NCBI GenBank assembly: GCA_963721385.1
Contig: CAVRJB010000013.1
Span: forward strand, 558,001-622,000
Source: DAOMFB01 sp963721385
Lineage (GTDB): Bacteria > Acidobacteriota > Thermoanaerobaculia > UBA5066
Direction: 5' to 3'
DNA: 64,000 nt
Below the pieces are notes generated by a model, which saw only the letters and a list, made by a program, of their open reading frames with translations, did no database searches and was not told the DNA's origin. Positions 56,778 to 64,000 of the stretch are shown piece by piece. Both the position numbers and the translations under genes were made by a program. The stretch's first letter is position 1. Every line of letters starts with the position of its first letter.

Positions 56778-57083
56778 ATGGTCGAATGCGAAAAGAAGGT
56801 CGGTTTCATCTGTCAGGTCATCGACTGCCCTGAGCGAACGCCCGACTGCAAGGGACCCGGCGAACGGCTCGTCACGATCCAGAACTTCGTGAATCTGGCC
56901 CCCGGCTCCGAGGTTCCCCTCGAGGGCTCGGCCAGCGAGTGTCCGGCCTGCGGCCGGACGGGGATCGAGAAGAAGCTGGTCGACGGCGTCCTCTACGTCG
57001 TCCACGTCCAGACCACCGAGCTCCTTCCGGACGGCATGGTCACCGAAGCCCAGGACAGCTGCCACGCGCCGAAAAAGCGCTGA
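56778..57083 (+). CDS. Small cysteine-rich protein of unknown function
   Basis: 101 residues with seven Cys at about 4, 12, 17, 24, 55, 58 and 94. They include a CPAC knuckle with two Cys before it (CPERTPDCK), so a zinc or Fe-S site is likely. The predicted fold is otherwise beta-rich (FVNLAPGSEVPL, GVLYVVHVQTTELL) and there is no signal peptide. GGAG lies eight nt before the ATG. It is followed 56 nt later by the YgbA-like gene, whose product is also Cys-rich. I do not recognise the family. Confidence 0.65.
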   Translation: MVECEKKVGFICQVIDCPERTPDCKGPGERLVTIQNFVNLAPGSEVPLEGSASECPACGRTGIEKKLVDGVLYVVHVQTTELLPDGMVTEAQDSCHAPKKR

Positions 57084-57125
57084 CCCCGCCTGACGGCCGT
57101 CATACCGCCCGACAGGGCCCTTTCC

Positions 57126-57131
57126 TAGAAT
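57126..57131 (+). promoter_or_regulatory. Leaderless-type -10 box before the YgbA-like gene
   Basis: TAGAAT lies 8 nt before the ATG at 57140, with no Shine-Dalgarno sequence. Confidence 0.45.
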
Positions 57132-57139
57132 CGTCCGGA

Positions 57140-57505
57140 ATGTTCGAGACGACACGGACCCGGCGGGAGTGGAAGACGATCCGGGCGATGATCGCCCTCC
57201 ACTGCGAGGGCGTTCACGGCGAGGACGCCGCGCTCTGCCCCGAGTGCCACGAGCTCGAGGATTACGCGGAGAAGAGGCTGGAACGGTGCCCGTACGGCGA
57301 GACGAAGCCGACCTGCGTGAACTGCCCCATCCACTGCTACCAGCAGACGATGCGAGAGCGGGTCCGGGTCGTGATGCGCTACGCGGGGCCGCGGATGCTC
57401 CTCCGGCATCCGGTCCTCGCCCTGATGCACATGGTCGACGGGCGACGGAAGGCGCCCGAGAGGCTGCCGCGCCGGAAGGCGGCCGCGGGCGGGGCCGGCG
57501 CGTGA
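57140..57505 (+). CDS. YgbA-like (nitrous-oxide-stimulated promoter family) protein
   Basis: 121 residues. The chain IRAMIALHCEGVHG, LCPECHELEDYAEKRLERCPYGETKPTCVNCPIHCYQ and RVVMRYAGPRMLLRHPVLALMHMVDG is the YgbA pattern, with four CxxC-type pairs that likely bind a metal or Fe-S cluster. In other bacteria members are induced by nitric oxide and help recovery from nitrosative stress. It begins without a ribosome site, eight nt after TAGAAT. Its stop overlaps the start of the next membrane protein (GTGA). Confidence 0.85.
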   Translation: MFETTRTRREWKTIRAMIALHCEGVHGEDAALCPECHELEDYAEKRLERCPYGETKPTCVNCPIHCYQQTMRERVRVVMRYAGPRMLLRHPVLALMHMVDGRRKAPERLPRRKAAAGGAGA

Positions 57506-57843
57506 CGTTTCTCGCAATCCTTCCGGTCGGACTATCGCTCCTCGTCCTCGCAGCCCACTTCTACAGGGCGGGCAACGTCTTCCTTTTCGTCGCGGCGCTC
57601 CTCGTCCTGACGCTCGTCGCCGTCCCGAGGCGCTGGGCAGCGCGAGCGCTCCAGGCAGCGCTTCTCATCGGCGCGGCCGAGTGGATCCGGACGGCGGCGT
57701 TCTTCGTTTCGCAGCGCCAGACGGAAGGCCGCCCGTGGATCCGGCTCGCCGTCATCCTCGGCGGCGTCGCCCTCTTCTCCGCCCTCTCGGCGCTCCTCTT
57801 CCGGACGAAAGCGCTCAGCGCCCGGTACGGTCTCGATCGCTAG
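57502..57843 (+). CDS. Small four-helix membrane protein
   Basis: 113 residues with about four hydrophobic helices (LAILPVGLSLLVLAAHF, VFLFVAALLVLTLVAV, ALQAALLIGAAEWIR, LAVILGGVALFSALSALLF). The GTG overlaps the stop of the YgbA-like gene, so it is translated with it. A similar membrane partner of a YgbA protein may act in nitrosative-stress relief, but this is only association. It converges on the CBS-domain gene after 10 nt. Confidence 0.65.
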   Translation: MTFLAILPVGLSLLVLAAHFYRAGNVFLFVAALLVLTLVAVPRRWAARALQAALLIGAAEWIRTAAFFVSQRQTEGRPWIRLAVILGGVALFSALSALLFRTKALSARYGLDR

Positions 57844-57853
57844 GCCGGAACCC

Positions 57854-58294
57854 TCAGCCCGAGACGCCGTCGTAGCCGAGGTAGGCCTCGAGGGCGGCCA
57901 CCTCGTGCCGGAGATCGTCGACGCGGTTCTTCATGACGTCGCGGAACGAGAGCATCCCGACGGCCCGCTTCCGCTTGTCGACGACGGGGACGTGCCGGAT
58001 GTGGCGGTCGACCATCGCCGTCACGGCGTCGTCTTCGTCGCCGTCCTCGGCCGCGCTGACGACGTCGGCCGTCATGACCTTCGCGACGGGAGTCTTCGCC
58101 GCATCGAGGCGGGCCAGGACGACGCGCTGCATCAGGTCTCGCTCGGAGAAGATCCCCGCGACCTTACCCCTGTCGGTGACGACGACCGCGCCGATCTTGT
58201 GCTCCACCATGACGCGGACGGCGTTCTCGACGGTGACGCTCTTCTCGACGGTGACGGCGGGCCGGGTCGCCTTCTTCAGAAGATCAACCATCAC
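57854..58294 (-). CDS. Two-CBS-domain protein
   Basis: 146 residues containing a tandem CBS pair: VTVENAVRVMVEHKIGAVVVTD, then RGKVAGIFSERDLMQRV, and later DAVTAMVDRHIRHVPVVDKRKRAVGMLSFRDVM. CBS pairs bind adenine nucleotides and tune partner enzymes or channels. There is no effector domain, so it acts as a stand-alone regulator. Two Met codons open the gene; either could start it. Confidence 0.88.
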   Translation of the reverse strand: MMVDLLKKATRPAVTVEKSVTVENAVRVMVEHKIGAVVVTDRGKVAGIFSERDLMQRVVLARLDAAKTPVAKVMTADVVSAAEDGDEDDAVTAMVDRHIRHVPVVDKRKRAVGMLSFRDVMKNRVDDLRHEVAALEAYLGYDGVSG

Positions 58295-58357
58295 ACACCC
58301 CCGTTCGAATCTCGCCTCGCCCGCCTCCGGGGGCCATGATGCAGATGGACCAACGCG

Positions 58358-59509
58358 TCAGCGGCCCAGGCGCCTCGCGAGAACCTCGATCCCCCTGAGG
58401 ACGACGTCCGGAGGCGCCGCCGTGTAGCAGACGCGGACGTGATCCGGGTAGGGACCGAAGCTCGGCCCCGGCGCAGCGAAGAGCCCCTCGTCGGCGCACC
58501 CCTCGAGAAACCCGGGCAGCCCTCCCGGGCCGAGGGACGCCGAGACGTCGAGGAAGAGAAACGTCGACCCTTCGGGCGGCGGCACTCCGAGGCGTGCGGC
58601 CGCCTTCTGCCCCGTCTCGGCGTACGCGGCGCGCGTTTCGGCAAGCCACGCGTCTCCGGCTCCCGTCAGCACCCGGAGCGCGGCGACCTGCGAGGCGGTC
58701 GTGGCGCTGTAAACGGAGTGCGTGTGGAGCTTCAACGCCGCGTCCAACGGGCCGGGAGGGCCGGCGAGCCAGCCGCACCGGTAGCCCGCCATCCCGAAGC
58801 CCTTCGAGAAGGAGTGCGCCGAGAAGGAGCGCTCCGGAGCGAGCGAGAAGCCGTACGCGTGCGTCCCCTCGTACTGGTAATCCTCGTAGACCTCGTCGAA
58901 GAGGAGCCACAGCTCCTCCCGCCGAGCCCATTCGACGAGCGCCTCGAGTCCCGCGCGCGGGAGGACGCGTCCCGAGGGGTTGTTCGGCGTGTTGATGTAG
59001 AGCGCGACGGTCCGCGGCGTCCGCTTCTCCTCGACGATCCGGACGGCCGCCTCCGGTGAGTCCGCGACGTCGAAGAACGGGACGTCGACCGGGACCGCGC
59101 CGAAGCTCCGGCAGATCCCGTCGATGAGCGGCCAGTGCGGGGCGAGGATCAGCACCTCCTCCCCCGCCGCGGCCACCGCGCCGACGGAATGCGACAGCCC
59201 CGCCGTCGCGCCCCCCGTGACGAAGAGCTGCTCTCGCCCGATCGGCACTCCCGTCCGCGCGCGGACCCGTTCGACGAGCGCGTCGACGAGCGCCGGGAGT
59301 CCCTGCGGCGGGGTGTACCGGTTCAGGTGCGGGTGGTCGGCGGCGGCGAGGTCCTCCATCCGACAGCCGGGTGGCGGGTCGCGGTACGTGTCGCCGACGT
59401 GGAACGGATAGACCTCGCCCCGGTACGTCGAGAGGCGGTGAAGGAGCTTCGAGTAGACGGACCCCCTGATCCGGGATACGGGCTCGGAGACGTGCGGAGG
59501 ACGCGGCAT
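58358..59509 (-). CDS. Class I/II PLP-dependent aminotransferase
   Basis: 383 residues of fold-type I. Substrate and cofactor blocks are LFVTGGATAGLSHSVGAV, YINTPNNPSGRVL and FDEVYEDYQYEG. The Schiff-base Lys lies in SFSKGFGMAGYRCGW, and the terminal Arg region in YPDHVRVCYT. It resembles aspartate/alanine-type aminotransferases; the substrate cannot be fixed by eye. A TACGAT box is 6 nt before the ATG and no ribosome site is seen. It is divergent from ychF across only 33 nt. Confidence 0.87.
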   Translation of the reverse strand: MPRPPHVSEPVSRIRGSVYSKLLHRLSTYRGEVYPFHVGDTYRDPPPGCRMEDLAAADHPHLNRYTPPQGLPALVDALVERVRARTGVPIGREQLFVTGGATAGLSHSVGAVAAAGEEVLILAPHWPLIDGICRSFGAVPVDVPFFDVADSPEAAVRIVEEKRTPRTVALYINTPNNPSGRVLPRAGLEALVEWARREELWLLFDEVYEDYQYEGTHAYGFSLAPERSFSAHSFSKGFGMAGYRCGWLAGPPGPLDAALKLHTHSVYSATTASQVAALRVLTGAGDAWLAETRAAYAETGQKAAARLGVPPPEGSTFLFLDVSASLGPGGLPGFLEGCADEGLFAAPGPSFGPYPDHVRVCYTAAPPDVVLRGIEVLARRLGR

Positions 59510-59515
59510 GCGGGA

Positions 59516-59536
59516 ATCGTAGCTCCGGGGGAGAAT
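59516..59536. promoter_or_regulatory. Overlapping divergent -10 boxes in a 33-nt gap
   Basis: Minus-strand TACGAT (59516-59521) and plus-strand GAGAAT (59531-59536) each lie exactly 6 nt before their ATG codons (59509 and 59543). Any -35 element must lie inside the opposite gene. Neither gene has a Shine-Dalgarno sequence. Confidence 0.5.
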
Positions 59537-59542
59537 CCGGCC

Positions 59543-60619
59543 ATGGACTTCGGCATCCTCGGCCTCGAGCTTTCCGGCAAGACGACCCTCTTCTCCCTCC
59601 TGACCGGCCATTCCACCGCCGCCGCGCCCCACAAGCGCGAGGCGCACGTCGGCATCGCGCTCGTCCCCGACCCCCGGCTCGACCGCCTCACGGCGATGTT
59701 CAAGCCGAAGAAGCACACGCCCGCCACCGTCCGATTCGTCGACGTCCCCGGCGTCACGAAGGGGGGAGCGCAGAGCCTGAACCTCCCCGAGCTCCGGCAG
59801 ATGGACGGGCTCGCCGTCGTCGTCCGCGGCTTCGGATCGGAGGCCGTCCCGCACCCCGAGGGCTCGATCGATCCGGCGCGCGACCTCGAGCTCCTCGAGA
59901 CCGAGATGCTCCTCTCGGATCTCGCCGTCGTCTCGAACCGGCTCGAGCGGGTCGTGAAGGACATCGTGAAGAAGAAGTCGCCAGAGCTGGAGACGGAGAA
60001 GGAGATCCTGACCCGCTTCAAGGCGACGCTCGACAAGGGGGACCCCCTCCGCCCGTTCGAGGTCTCTCCCGACGAGCAGAAGATGGTGCGTGGCTTCGGC
60101 CTCCTGTCGGCGAAGCCGATGCTCGTCATCCTGAACGCCGGCGAGGACGCAGCCTCGGACCTCCACGGCGCGCTCGAGAAGGCGGAGTTCGGGAGGTGGC
60201 GCGGCCAGCCGAAGGTGGCCTTCTCGGCCGTCTGCGCGACGATCGAGCAGGAGATCTCGGCGATGGCACCTGAGGATCAGGCCGAATTCCTGAAAGGGCT
60301 CGGGCTCCCGGATCGCGCGCTCGACCGGCTCCTCCGGGCTGCCTACGGGCTTCTCGGCCTCATCTCGTTCCTGACGACGGGCGAGGACGAGTGCCGGGCC
60401 TGGTCGATCCCGCGCGGCACGCACGCCGTCAAGGCGGCCGGTGTCATCCACACCGACTTCGAGCGAACGTTCATCCGGGCGGAGGTCGTCCCCTTCGAGA
60501 AGCTGATGGAGGCGGGCTCGATCGCCGCCTGCCGGAGCCATGGATCGCTCCGCCTCGAGGGAAAGGACTACGTCGTCCAGGACGGGGACGTGATCAACTT
60601 CCGCGTCGGCGCGCAGTAG
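59543..60619 (+). CDS. ychF: YchF/OLA1-type translation-associated ATPase/GTPase
   Basis: 358 residues with an N-terminal P-loop GILGLELSGKTTLFSLLTG, a switch region FVDVPGVTKGGA and VILNAGED where typical GTPases have NKxD. The change is characteristic of YchF, which prefers ATP and binds the ribosome. A helical hairpin and a C-terminal TGS-type domain (GTHAVKAAGVIHTDFERTFIRAEVV and VVQDGDVINFRV) complete it. It is monocistronic, with a leaderless-type start. Confidence 0.92.
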   Translation: MDFGILGLELSGKTTLFSLLTGHSTAAAPHKREAHVGIALVPDPRLDRLTAMFKPKKHTPATVRFVDVPGVTKGGAQSLNLPELRQMDGLAVVVRGFGSEAVPHPEGSIDPARDLELLETEMLLSDLAVVSNRLERVVKDIVKKKSPELETEKEILTRFKATLDKGDPLRPFEVSPDEQKMVRGFGLLSAKPMLVILNAGEDAASDLHGALEKAEFGRWRGQPKVAFSAVCATIEQEISAMAPEDQAEFLKGLGLPDRALDRLLRAAYGLLGLISFLTTGEDECRAWSIPRGTHAVKAAGVIHTDFERTFIRAEVVPFEKLMEAGSIAACRSHGSLRLEGKDYVVQDGDVINFRVGAQ

Positions 60620-60646
60620 ACATCCGGGCCGAGCGGCGGCCGGGAT

Positions 60647-60877
60647 TCAAGGCTTCGGCGCCGGAGGCGGAAGGTCCCGCGCCACACTCGTCTCCGAGAA
60701 GCCGACGCGGCCGTGCGTCGAGTCGCAGAACGGCTTGTTCGCGGACTGGCCGCAGCGGCAGAGGGAAATCCGGGTCCGTCCGCCGAGGCCGAAGGCCTTG
60801 TCCGACGCGTCGACGATGGTGAAATCCCCCTCGACGACGAGGGGACCGTTGTTCCGGGTCAGGATCTTCGTGCTCAC
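60647..60877 (-). CDS. CDGSH-type iron-sulfur protein
   Basis: 76 residues with the CDGSH cluster pattern Cys40, Cys42, Cys51 and His55 (CRCGQSANKPFCDSTH), three Cys and one His binding a [2Fe-2S] cluster. The classical CDGSH is CDSTH here, an accepted variant. No membrane anchor is present. Its ATG overlaps the stop of the thioredoxin-like gene (ATGA), linking an Fe-S redox protein to a disulfide protein. Confidence 0.88.
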   Translation of the reverse strand: MSTKILTRNNGPLVVEGDFTIVDASDKAFGLGGRTRISLCRCGQSANKPFCDSTHGRVGFSETSVARDLPPPAPKP

Positions 60878-61371
60878 GGTCGTTCTCCTCTCGATGCGGA
60901 CGAGCCCTTCTCCATCTCCACGAGGCGGCCGGGCGCATAGCCGATCCAGTCGACGGTCTTGTCGCGCCCGATCCAGCCGGCGAGTTTCACGGCCTTCTTC
61001 CCCTCGGGCCGCGCGACGACGAGCGTCGGGAAGCCCTGGATCTCGAACTTCTGCGCGAGGCGGATCATCTCGGGCGGAATCGTCCCCCCCTCACGGCTGG
61101 TGTCCTGGAGGACGACCGGGACGAACTCCTTGTCGATCCTCTGAGCCATCGCTTTCTCGGAGAAGACGCTCTCCTTCAGGATGTGGCACGGGCCGCACCA
61201 GTCCGCCGTGAAGAAGTAGAGGATGGGCTTCCCCGTCTTCTTCGCCTCCGCCTCGCCCGCGGTGAGAGAACGCCAGCGGACGAGGTCCTGCCTTTCCCCG
61301 GTCCCGCGAACGGGAGCGGCCGCCAGCAGCCAGCCGGCCGTGGCAACGGCCACGAGAAGCGTTCTCTTCAC
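60874..61371 (-). CDS. Secreted thioredoxin-fold protein (DsbD-gamma/Thioredoxin_7 type)
   Basis: 165 residues with a signal peptide (about 1-23) and a thioredoxin domain carrying the catalytic WCGPC (Cys59, Cys62) and cis-Pro GFPTLVV. It resembles the C-terminal domain of DsbD and cytochrome-biogenesis thioredoxins, so a periplasmic reductant role, possibly for haem-binding CXXCH cysteines, is plausible given the cytochromes at the other end of the window. GTG 61371 overlaps the GT39-like stop (GTGA). A TAAGAT at 61379-61384 lies 7 nt before it but inside that gene's last codons. Confidence 0.85.
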   Translation of the reverse strand: MKRTLLVAVATAGWLLAAAPVRGTGERQDLVRWRSLTAGEAEAKKTGKPILYFFTADWCGPCHILKESVFSEKAMAQRIDKEFVPVVLQDTSREGGTIPPEMIRLAQKFEIQGFPTLVVARPEGKKAVKLAGWIGRDKTVDWIGYAPGRLVEMEKGSSASRGERP

Positions 61372-63398
61372 GGCGCAGATCTTACCGGAGCGGGCTTCGT
61401 CGGCCCCGGGACGTCGGTCACGAATTGCCGGAGCGACGGAGGCCATGCCGAGGGCGGCATCCCGAGCGCCCGGTCGAGGGCCGGCGTCCTGAGGCGCGCC
61501 GCCGCCTCGGCGAGATGGGCGCGGGCGCCCGCCTCGTTCCCCTCGTCGCGCGCGAGGAGCGCCCTGACGATCGAGACGCTCGGAGCGAGGACGACGCGCG
61601 CGGGAAGGCCGCCGAGGAACGCCCTCGCCTCGTCCCGCTTTCCCGCCAGGCGAAGGCTCTCGGCAACGAGGGCCGACGTGTGACCGGAGGGGAGCGAGTC
61701 GTGGAGGAAGAACGCCAGCGGGACGGCGCGCTCCGGCCGCCCGACGTCGAGGTTCCGGTAGATCTGGTCCTGCAGCGCGTTCCGCCACGCCGGGTTGAAG
61801 GTCCCCGGCGGCTCGCCCTCGGGCCGGGCCATCGCTGCGCCGAGTCGCGGCCAGCGGAACGGCTCCGTCAGCTCCCGGACGAGAGGGGTCGCCGTCGTCA
61901 AGACCATCGTGCGCGTCGCCAGCTTCGGCACGGCGTCGGGATGCTCGGCGATCCAGGGCGGCCGCGAGAGGGTCTCCTCGATGTCCCCGCGGTCCTTCGC
62001 TCCGAGGCGCGCACGGACGAGGAAGAGGTGGAGCGGGATCTGGGCAAAGGCGGGGTCGTAGCGGGCGACGAGGTTCCGCCCGAGGATCGGCTCGGTCTCC
62101 CCCGCCGATTCCCGGAACGACGCCGGGTATCTCTCGATCTCCTCCGGAGGAACCCGGACGCCGCCCGTCGAGAAGACGTAATGGAAGCTCGCGGCCTCGG
62201 GCGTCAGAACCCCGAGAAGGTTGACCCCGAGCCCGAGCGCGGCGAGGACGGTGGCGACGACGCGGGCCGCGCGGGAGAGGACCGCGGCGCCGGCGGCCGC
62301 CGAAAGGAGCGGCAGGAGAGGGACGAGGAAACGCGGACCCCAACCGCACGTCCCGTCCCACGCCCACCACGCCGCGTAAAGGCAGAGCGTGACGAGCGAC
62401 GTCCCGACGATGCCGAGCGCCGCGCCGCGCGTCCCGGGCCGGCGGGCGAGTCCCCACAGGCCCCAGGCCGAGATCAGCAGGAGTGGAAAGAAGAAAACGA
62501 CCCCCTTGTTCGGGCCGACGAGAAGCCGCCAGAAGCCGTCGAGCACCGGATGGGAAAAGCGCTGGGAACCGTACGACGTGAAGGGCCGGCCGAACCGGAA
62601 GATCTCGAACGCCAGCCACGCTCCCACGGGGAGGACCGCGCCCGCCGCCGCGCGGGCGACGAGGCCGACGCGCCGCCCGACGGCGGGACGCCCGTCCGGC
62701 CCGAACGCGAGCGGCAGGAGGAGTAACGGCGCGATCACGGCGTTGACCCCCTTCGTCAGCACCGCGTAGCCCGCGAAGAAGCCCGCGGTCATCGCAAGCC
62801 GGCCCGCCTTCCCGCCGCCCCCTCCATCCGCCGCGGCCGCCGCGGAAGAAAAGAAGAGCGCCGCCACGAAGGTCAGCGCCTGGAGCGGCTCGGAGAGACC
62901 GGTCGCCACGTACGCCCAGAGGGGCGACGCGAGGGCCGTGGCCACGACCGCGAGCCCCTCGCCGAAGCGGTCCGCGCCGAGCCGCCGCGCGAGGAGCCCC
63001 GAGAACGCCGCCGCTCCCGTCACGAGGAGGATCTGGAGGAAGACGAAGAGCGTCTGGGACGAGTGCTCGCCGAAGCGCGCCTCCCACGGCCGCGCGAGCG
63101 CCGCGAGCGGCACCTCGAGGAGCGGCAGCCCCAGGCCGTAGGGCGAAACGGCGTCCCCCGCGGGGCGGGGGACGTTGAAGACCTGCCCGGCGGCGATGCC
63201 GATCTCGCCGAAGCTCGCCAGGGAGACCGCGGTGTAGAGCATCTGTTGCTCGTCCGTGACGGTCCCGAAGGTCCGCTCGTCGGCCGTCAATCCGAGGACG
63301 GCGAAGACCGCGAGCAGGAGAGCGAGGAGAAACCGGTTCCGGGGCGTCAGGCCGAGCGCCGGGACGGGACTGCCCGCCGTCAGGCGTTTCGCCGCCAC
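61368..63398 (-). CDS. GT39-like membrane glycosyltransferase with soluble C-terminal region
   Basis: 676 residues, uninterrupted, paralogous to the product of 16995-18903. It shares TADERTFGTVTDEQQML, PRPAGDAVS, GPNKGVVFFFPLLLISAWG and WWAWDGTCGWGPRFLVPLLP. About ten helices are followed by a 230-residue soluble tail with alpha-helical repeats (KRDEARAFLGGL, GNEAGARAHLAEAAARL). Likely a GT-C enzyme that uses a lipid-linked sugar. The GTG start is 18 nt inside the LOG gene's end, and the stop overlaps the thioredoxin start, so all four genes form a coupled operon. Confidence 0.82.
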   Translation of the reverse strand: MAAKRLTAGSPVPALGLTPRNRFLLALLLAVFAVLGLTADERTFGTVTDEQQMLYTAVSLASFGEIGIAAGQVFNVPRPAGDAVSPYGLGLPLLEVPLAALARPWEARFGEHSSQTLFVFLQILLVTGAAAFSGLLARRLGADRFGEGLAVVATALASPLWAYVATGLSEPLQALTFVAALFFSSAAAAADGGGGGKAGRLAMTAGFFAGYAVLTKGVNAVIAPLLLLPLAFGPDGRPAVGRRVGLVARAAAGAVLPVGAWLAFEIFRFGRPFTSYGSQRFSHPVLDGFWRLLVGPNKGVVFFFPLLLISAWGLWGLARRPGTRGAALGIVGTSLVTLCLYAAWWAWDGTCGWGPRFLVPLLPLLSAAAGAAVLSRAARVVATVLAALGLGVNLLGVLTPEAASFHYVFSTGGVRVPPEEIERYPASFRESAGETEPILGRNLVARYDPAFAQIPLHLFLVRARLGAKDRGDIEETLSRPPWIAEHPDAVPKLATRTMVLTTATPLVRELTEPFRWPRLGAAMARPEGEPPGTFNPAWRNALQDQIYRNLDVGRPERAVPLAFFLHDSLPSGHTSALVAESLRLAGKRDEARAFLGGLPARVVLAPSVSIVRALLARDEGNEAGARAHLAEAAARLRTPALDRALGMPPSAWPPSLRQFVTDVPGPTKPAPVRSAP

Positions 63399-63982
63399 GT
63401 GCCCGATCCGGGAGCCGGCGAGCCGGCGGCGTCCGAGAGCGCCCGCCGCACCGCCCCGTCGGCGGTCGTCTCCACGGCGAAGTGCTCCTCCGGGTCGCGG
63501 ATGAAGCGTTCCTCGGCCATCCGCGCGACCATGAGGAGGAGCGGGTCCCAGAAGCCCGAGCCGTTGAGGAGAACGACGGGCCGCCCGTGGTGCCCGAGCT
63601 GCCGCCAGGTGACGATCTCGAAGAACTCGTCGAGCGTGCCGAAGCCCCCCGCGAGCGCGACGAAGCCCGCCGCCGCGTCGGCTATCCGCGCCTTCCGCTC
63701 GTGCATCGTGGCGACGACGTCGAGCCGCGTCACGCCCGGGTGCGAGATCTCGCGCTTGGCCATGCCGGCCGGGATGACGCCGTAGACGGGCGCCCCCTCC
63801 TCGAGCACCGCATCGGCGAGGACACCCATCAACCCCACGCGCCCCCCGCCGTAGACGAGCCCCGCCCCCGCCCGCGCGATCGCGCGCCCGACGGCGGCCG
63901 CGTCCTCGGCGTGCCGCGTCGAGATGCCGGCGTGCGACCCGCAGAAGACCGCCACGAGGGGTTTCTCGAAGAGGGCGCTCAT
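63380..63982 (-). CDS. LOG-family nucleoside-monophosphate phosphoribohydrolase
   Basis: 200 residues with a Rossmann core: VAVFCGSHAGI, VYGGGRVGLMGVLADAVL and the LOG phosphate motif AGGFGTLDEFFE (111-122), where the usual PGGxGTxxE has Ala for Pro. Bacterial LOG proteins cleave AMP or similar nucleotides, and plant relatives release cytokinins. The physiological substrate is unknown. Only weak -10-like bases (CATGAT) precede the ATG at the window edge. It heads the LOG-GT39-thioredoxin-CDGSH operon. Confidence 0.88.
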   Translation of the reverse strand: MSALFEKPLVAVFCGSHAGISTRHAEDAAAVGRAIARAGAGLVYGGGRVGLMGVLADAVLEEGAPVYGVIPAGMAKREISHPGVTRLDVVATMHERKARIADAAAGFVALAGGFGTLDEFFEIVTWRQLGHHGRPVVLLNGSGFWDPLLLMVARMAEERFIRDPEEHFAVETTADGAVRRALSDAAGSPAPGSGTWRRNA

Positions 63983-64000
63983 GGCGGCGCATCATGCCGC

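Noticed and set aside
58300..58345. GTTCGAAT resembling a tRNA T-loop
   Set aside because: The flanking bases do not form a T-stem and there is no acceptor stem or anticodon arm around it.
61379..61384. TAAGAT seven nt before the thioredoxin GTG as an internal promoter
   Set aside because: The bases are the last codons of the overlapping GT39-like gene and the start is already explained by GTGA coupling.

Overview
The window is 64 kb of uniformly GC-rich DNA with tightly packed genes and no mobile element, CRISPR array, rRNA or tRNA that I can see. It comes from a Gram-negative bacterium: there are outer-membrane barrels, multihaem cytochromes, lipoproteins and periplasmic domains. The mix suggests an acidobacterium-like soil or sediment organism. 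It includes serine/threonine kinases with TPR tails, a YncE-propeller/phosphatase fusion, an AraC regulator fused to a periplasmic sensor, and Kdp with its own porin. This placement is inference and no marker gene here settles it.

Layout. 1-4416 (minus): an MtrC/OmcA-like decahaem cytochrome, a DmsE/MtrA-like decahaem cytochrome and an MtrB/PioB-like barrel, i.e. a porin-cytochrome conduit for electron transfer across the outer membrane. 4640-10305: surface-glycan functions (methyltransferase, PIG-V-like mannosyltransferase, GT2, epimerase, DegT aminotransferase). 10352-24953: an ABC-F protein, a helix-hairpin-helix protein, two CARDB-like secreted proteins flanking a membrane-anchored AraC-type sensor, two GT39-like membrane enzymes, a YncE/phosphoesterase and a Ser/Thr kinase. 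25003-31503: chromate transporter, ferritin-like protein, and an AGPS-like oxidase/GlpD/FGGY kinase operon. 31564-42480: lipoamide dehydrogenase followed by a complete kdp island in which KdpD is split into two genes. 42562-49192: small regulators, a NarX/NarL-type two-component pair and a GntR-SPFH operon under a perfect palindrome. 49343-52437: AceK and its substrate isocitrate dehydrogenase. 52522-56498: glucosyl-3-phosphoglycerate synthase, a mechanosensitive-type channel, a second glycosyltransferase and an HAD phosphatase, which look like a compatible-solute module. 56778-63982: small Cys-rich proteins, CBS protein, aminotransferase, YchF, CDGSH protein, thioredoxin, GT39 paralogue and LOG protein.

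How it fits together. Osmotic and potassium homeostasis dominates the middle (Kdp, porin, split KdpD/KdpE, glucosylglycerate-type solute synthesis, channel). Respiration and central carbon are represented by the cytochrome conduit, Lpd, Icd/AceK and GlpD.

Two features cut across the window. First, at least 19 single-base indels interrupt otherwise intact conserved genes, often in short C or G runs. I read these as probable consensus errors and annotate across them. Second, many genes have a -10-like hexamer only 6-12 nt before the start codon and no Shine-Dalgarno sequence, which suggests frequent leaderless transcription.
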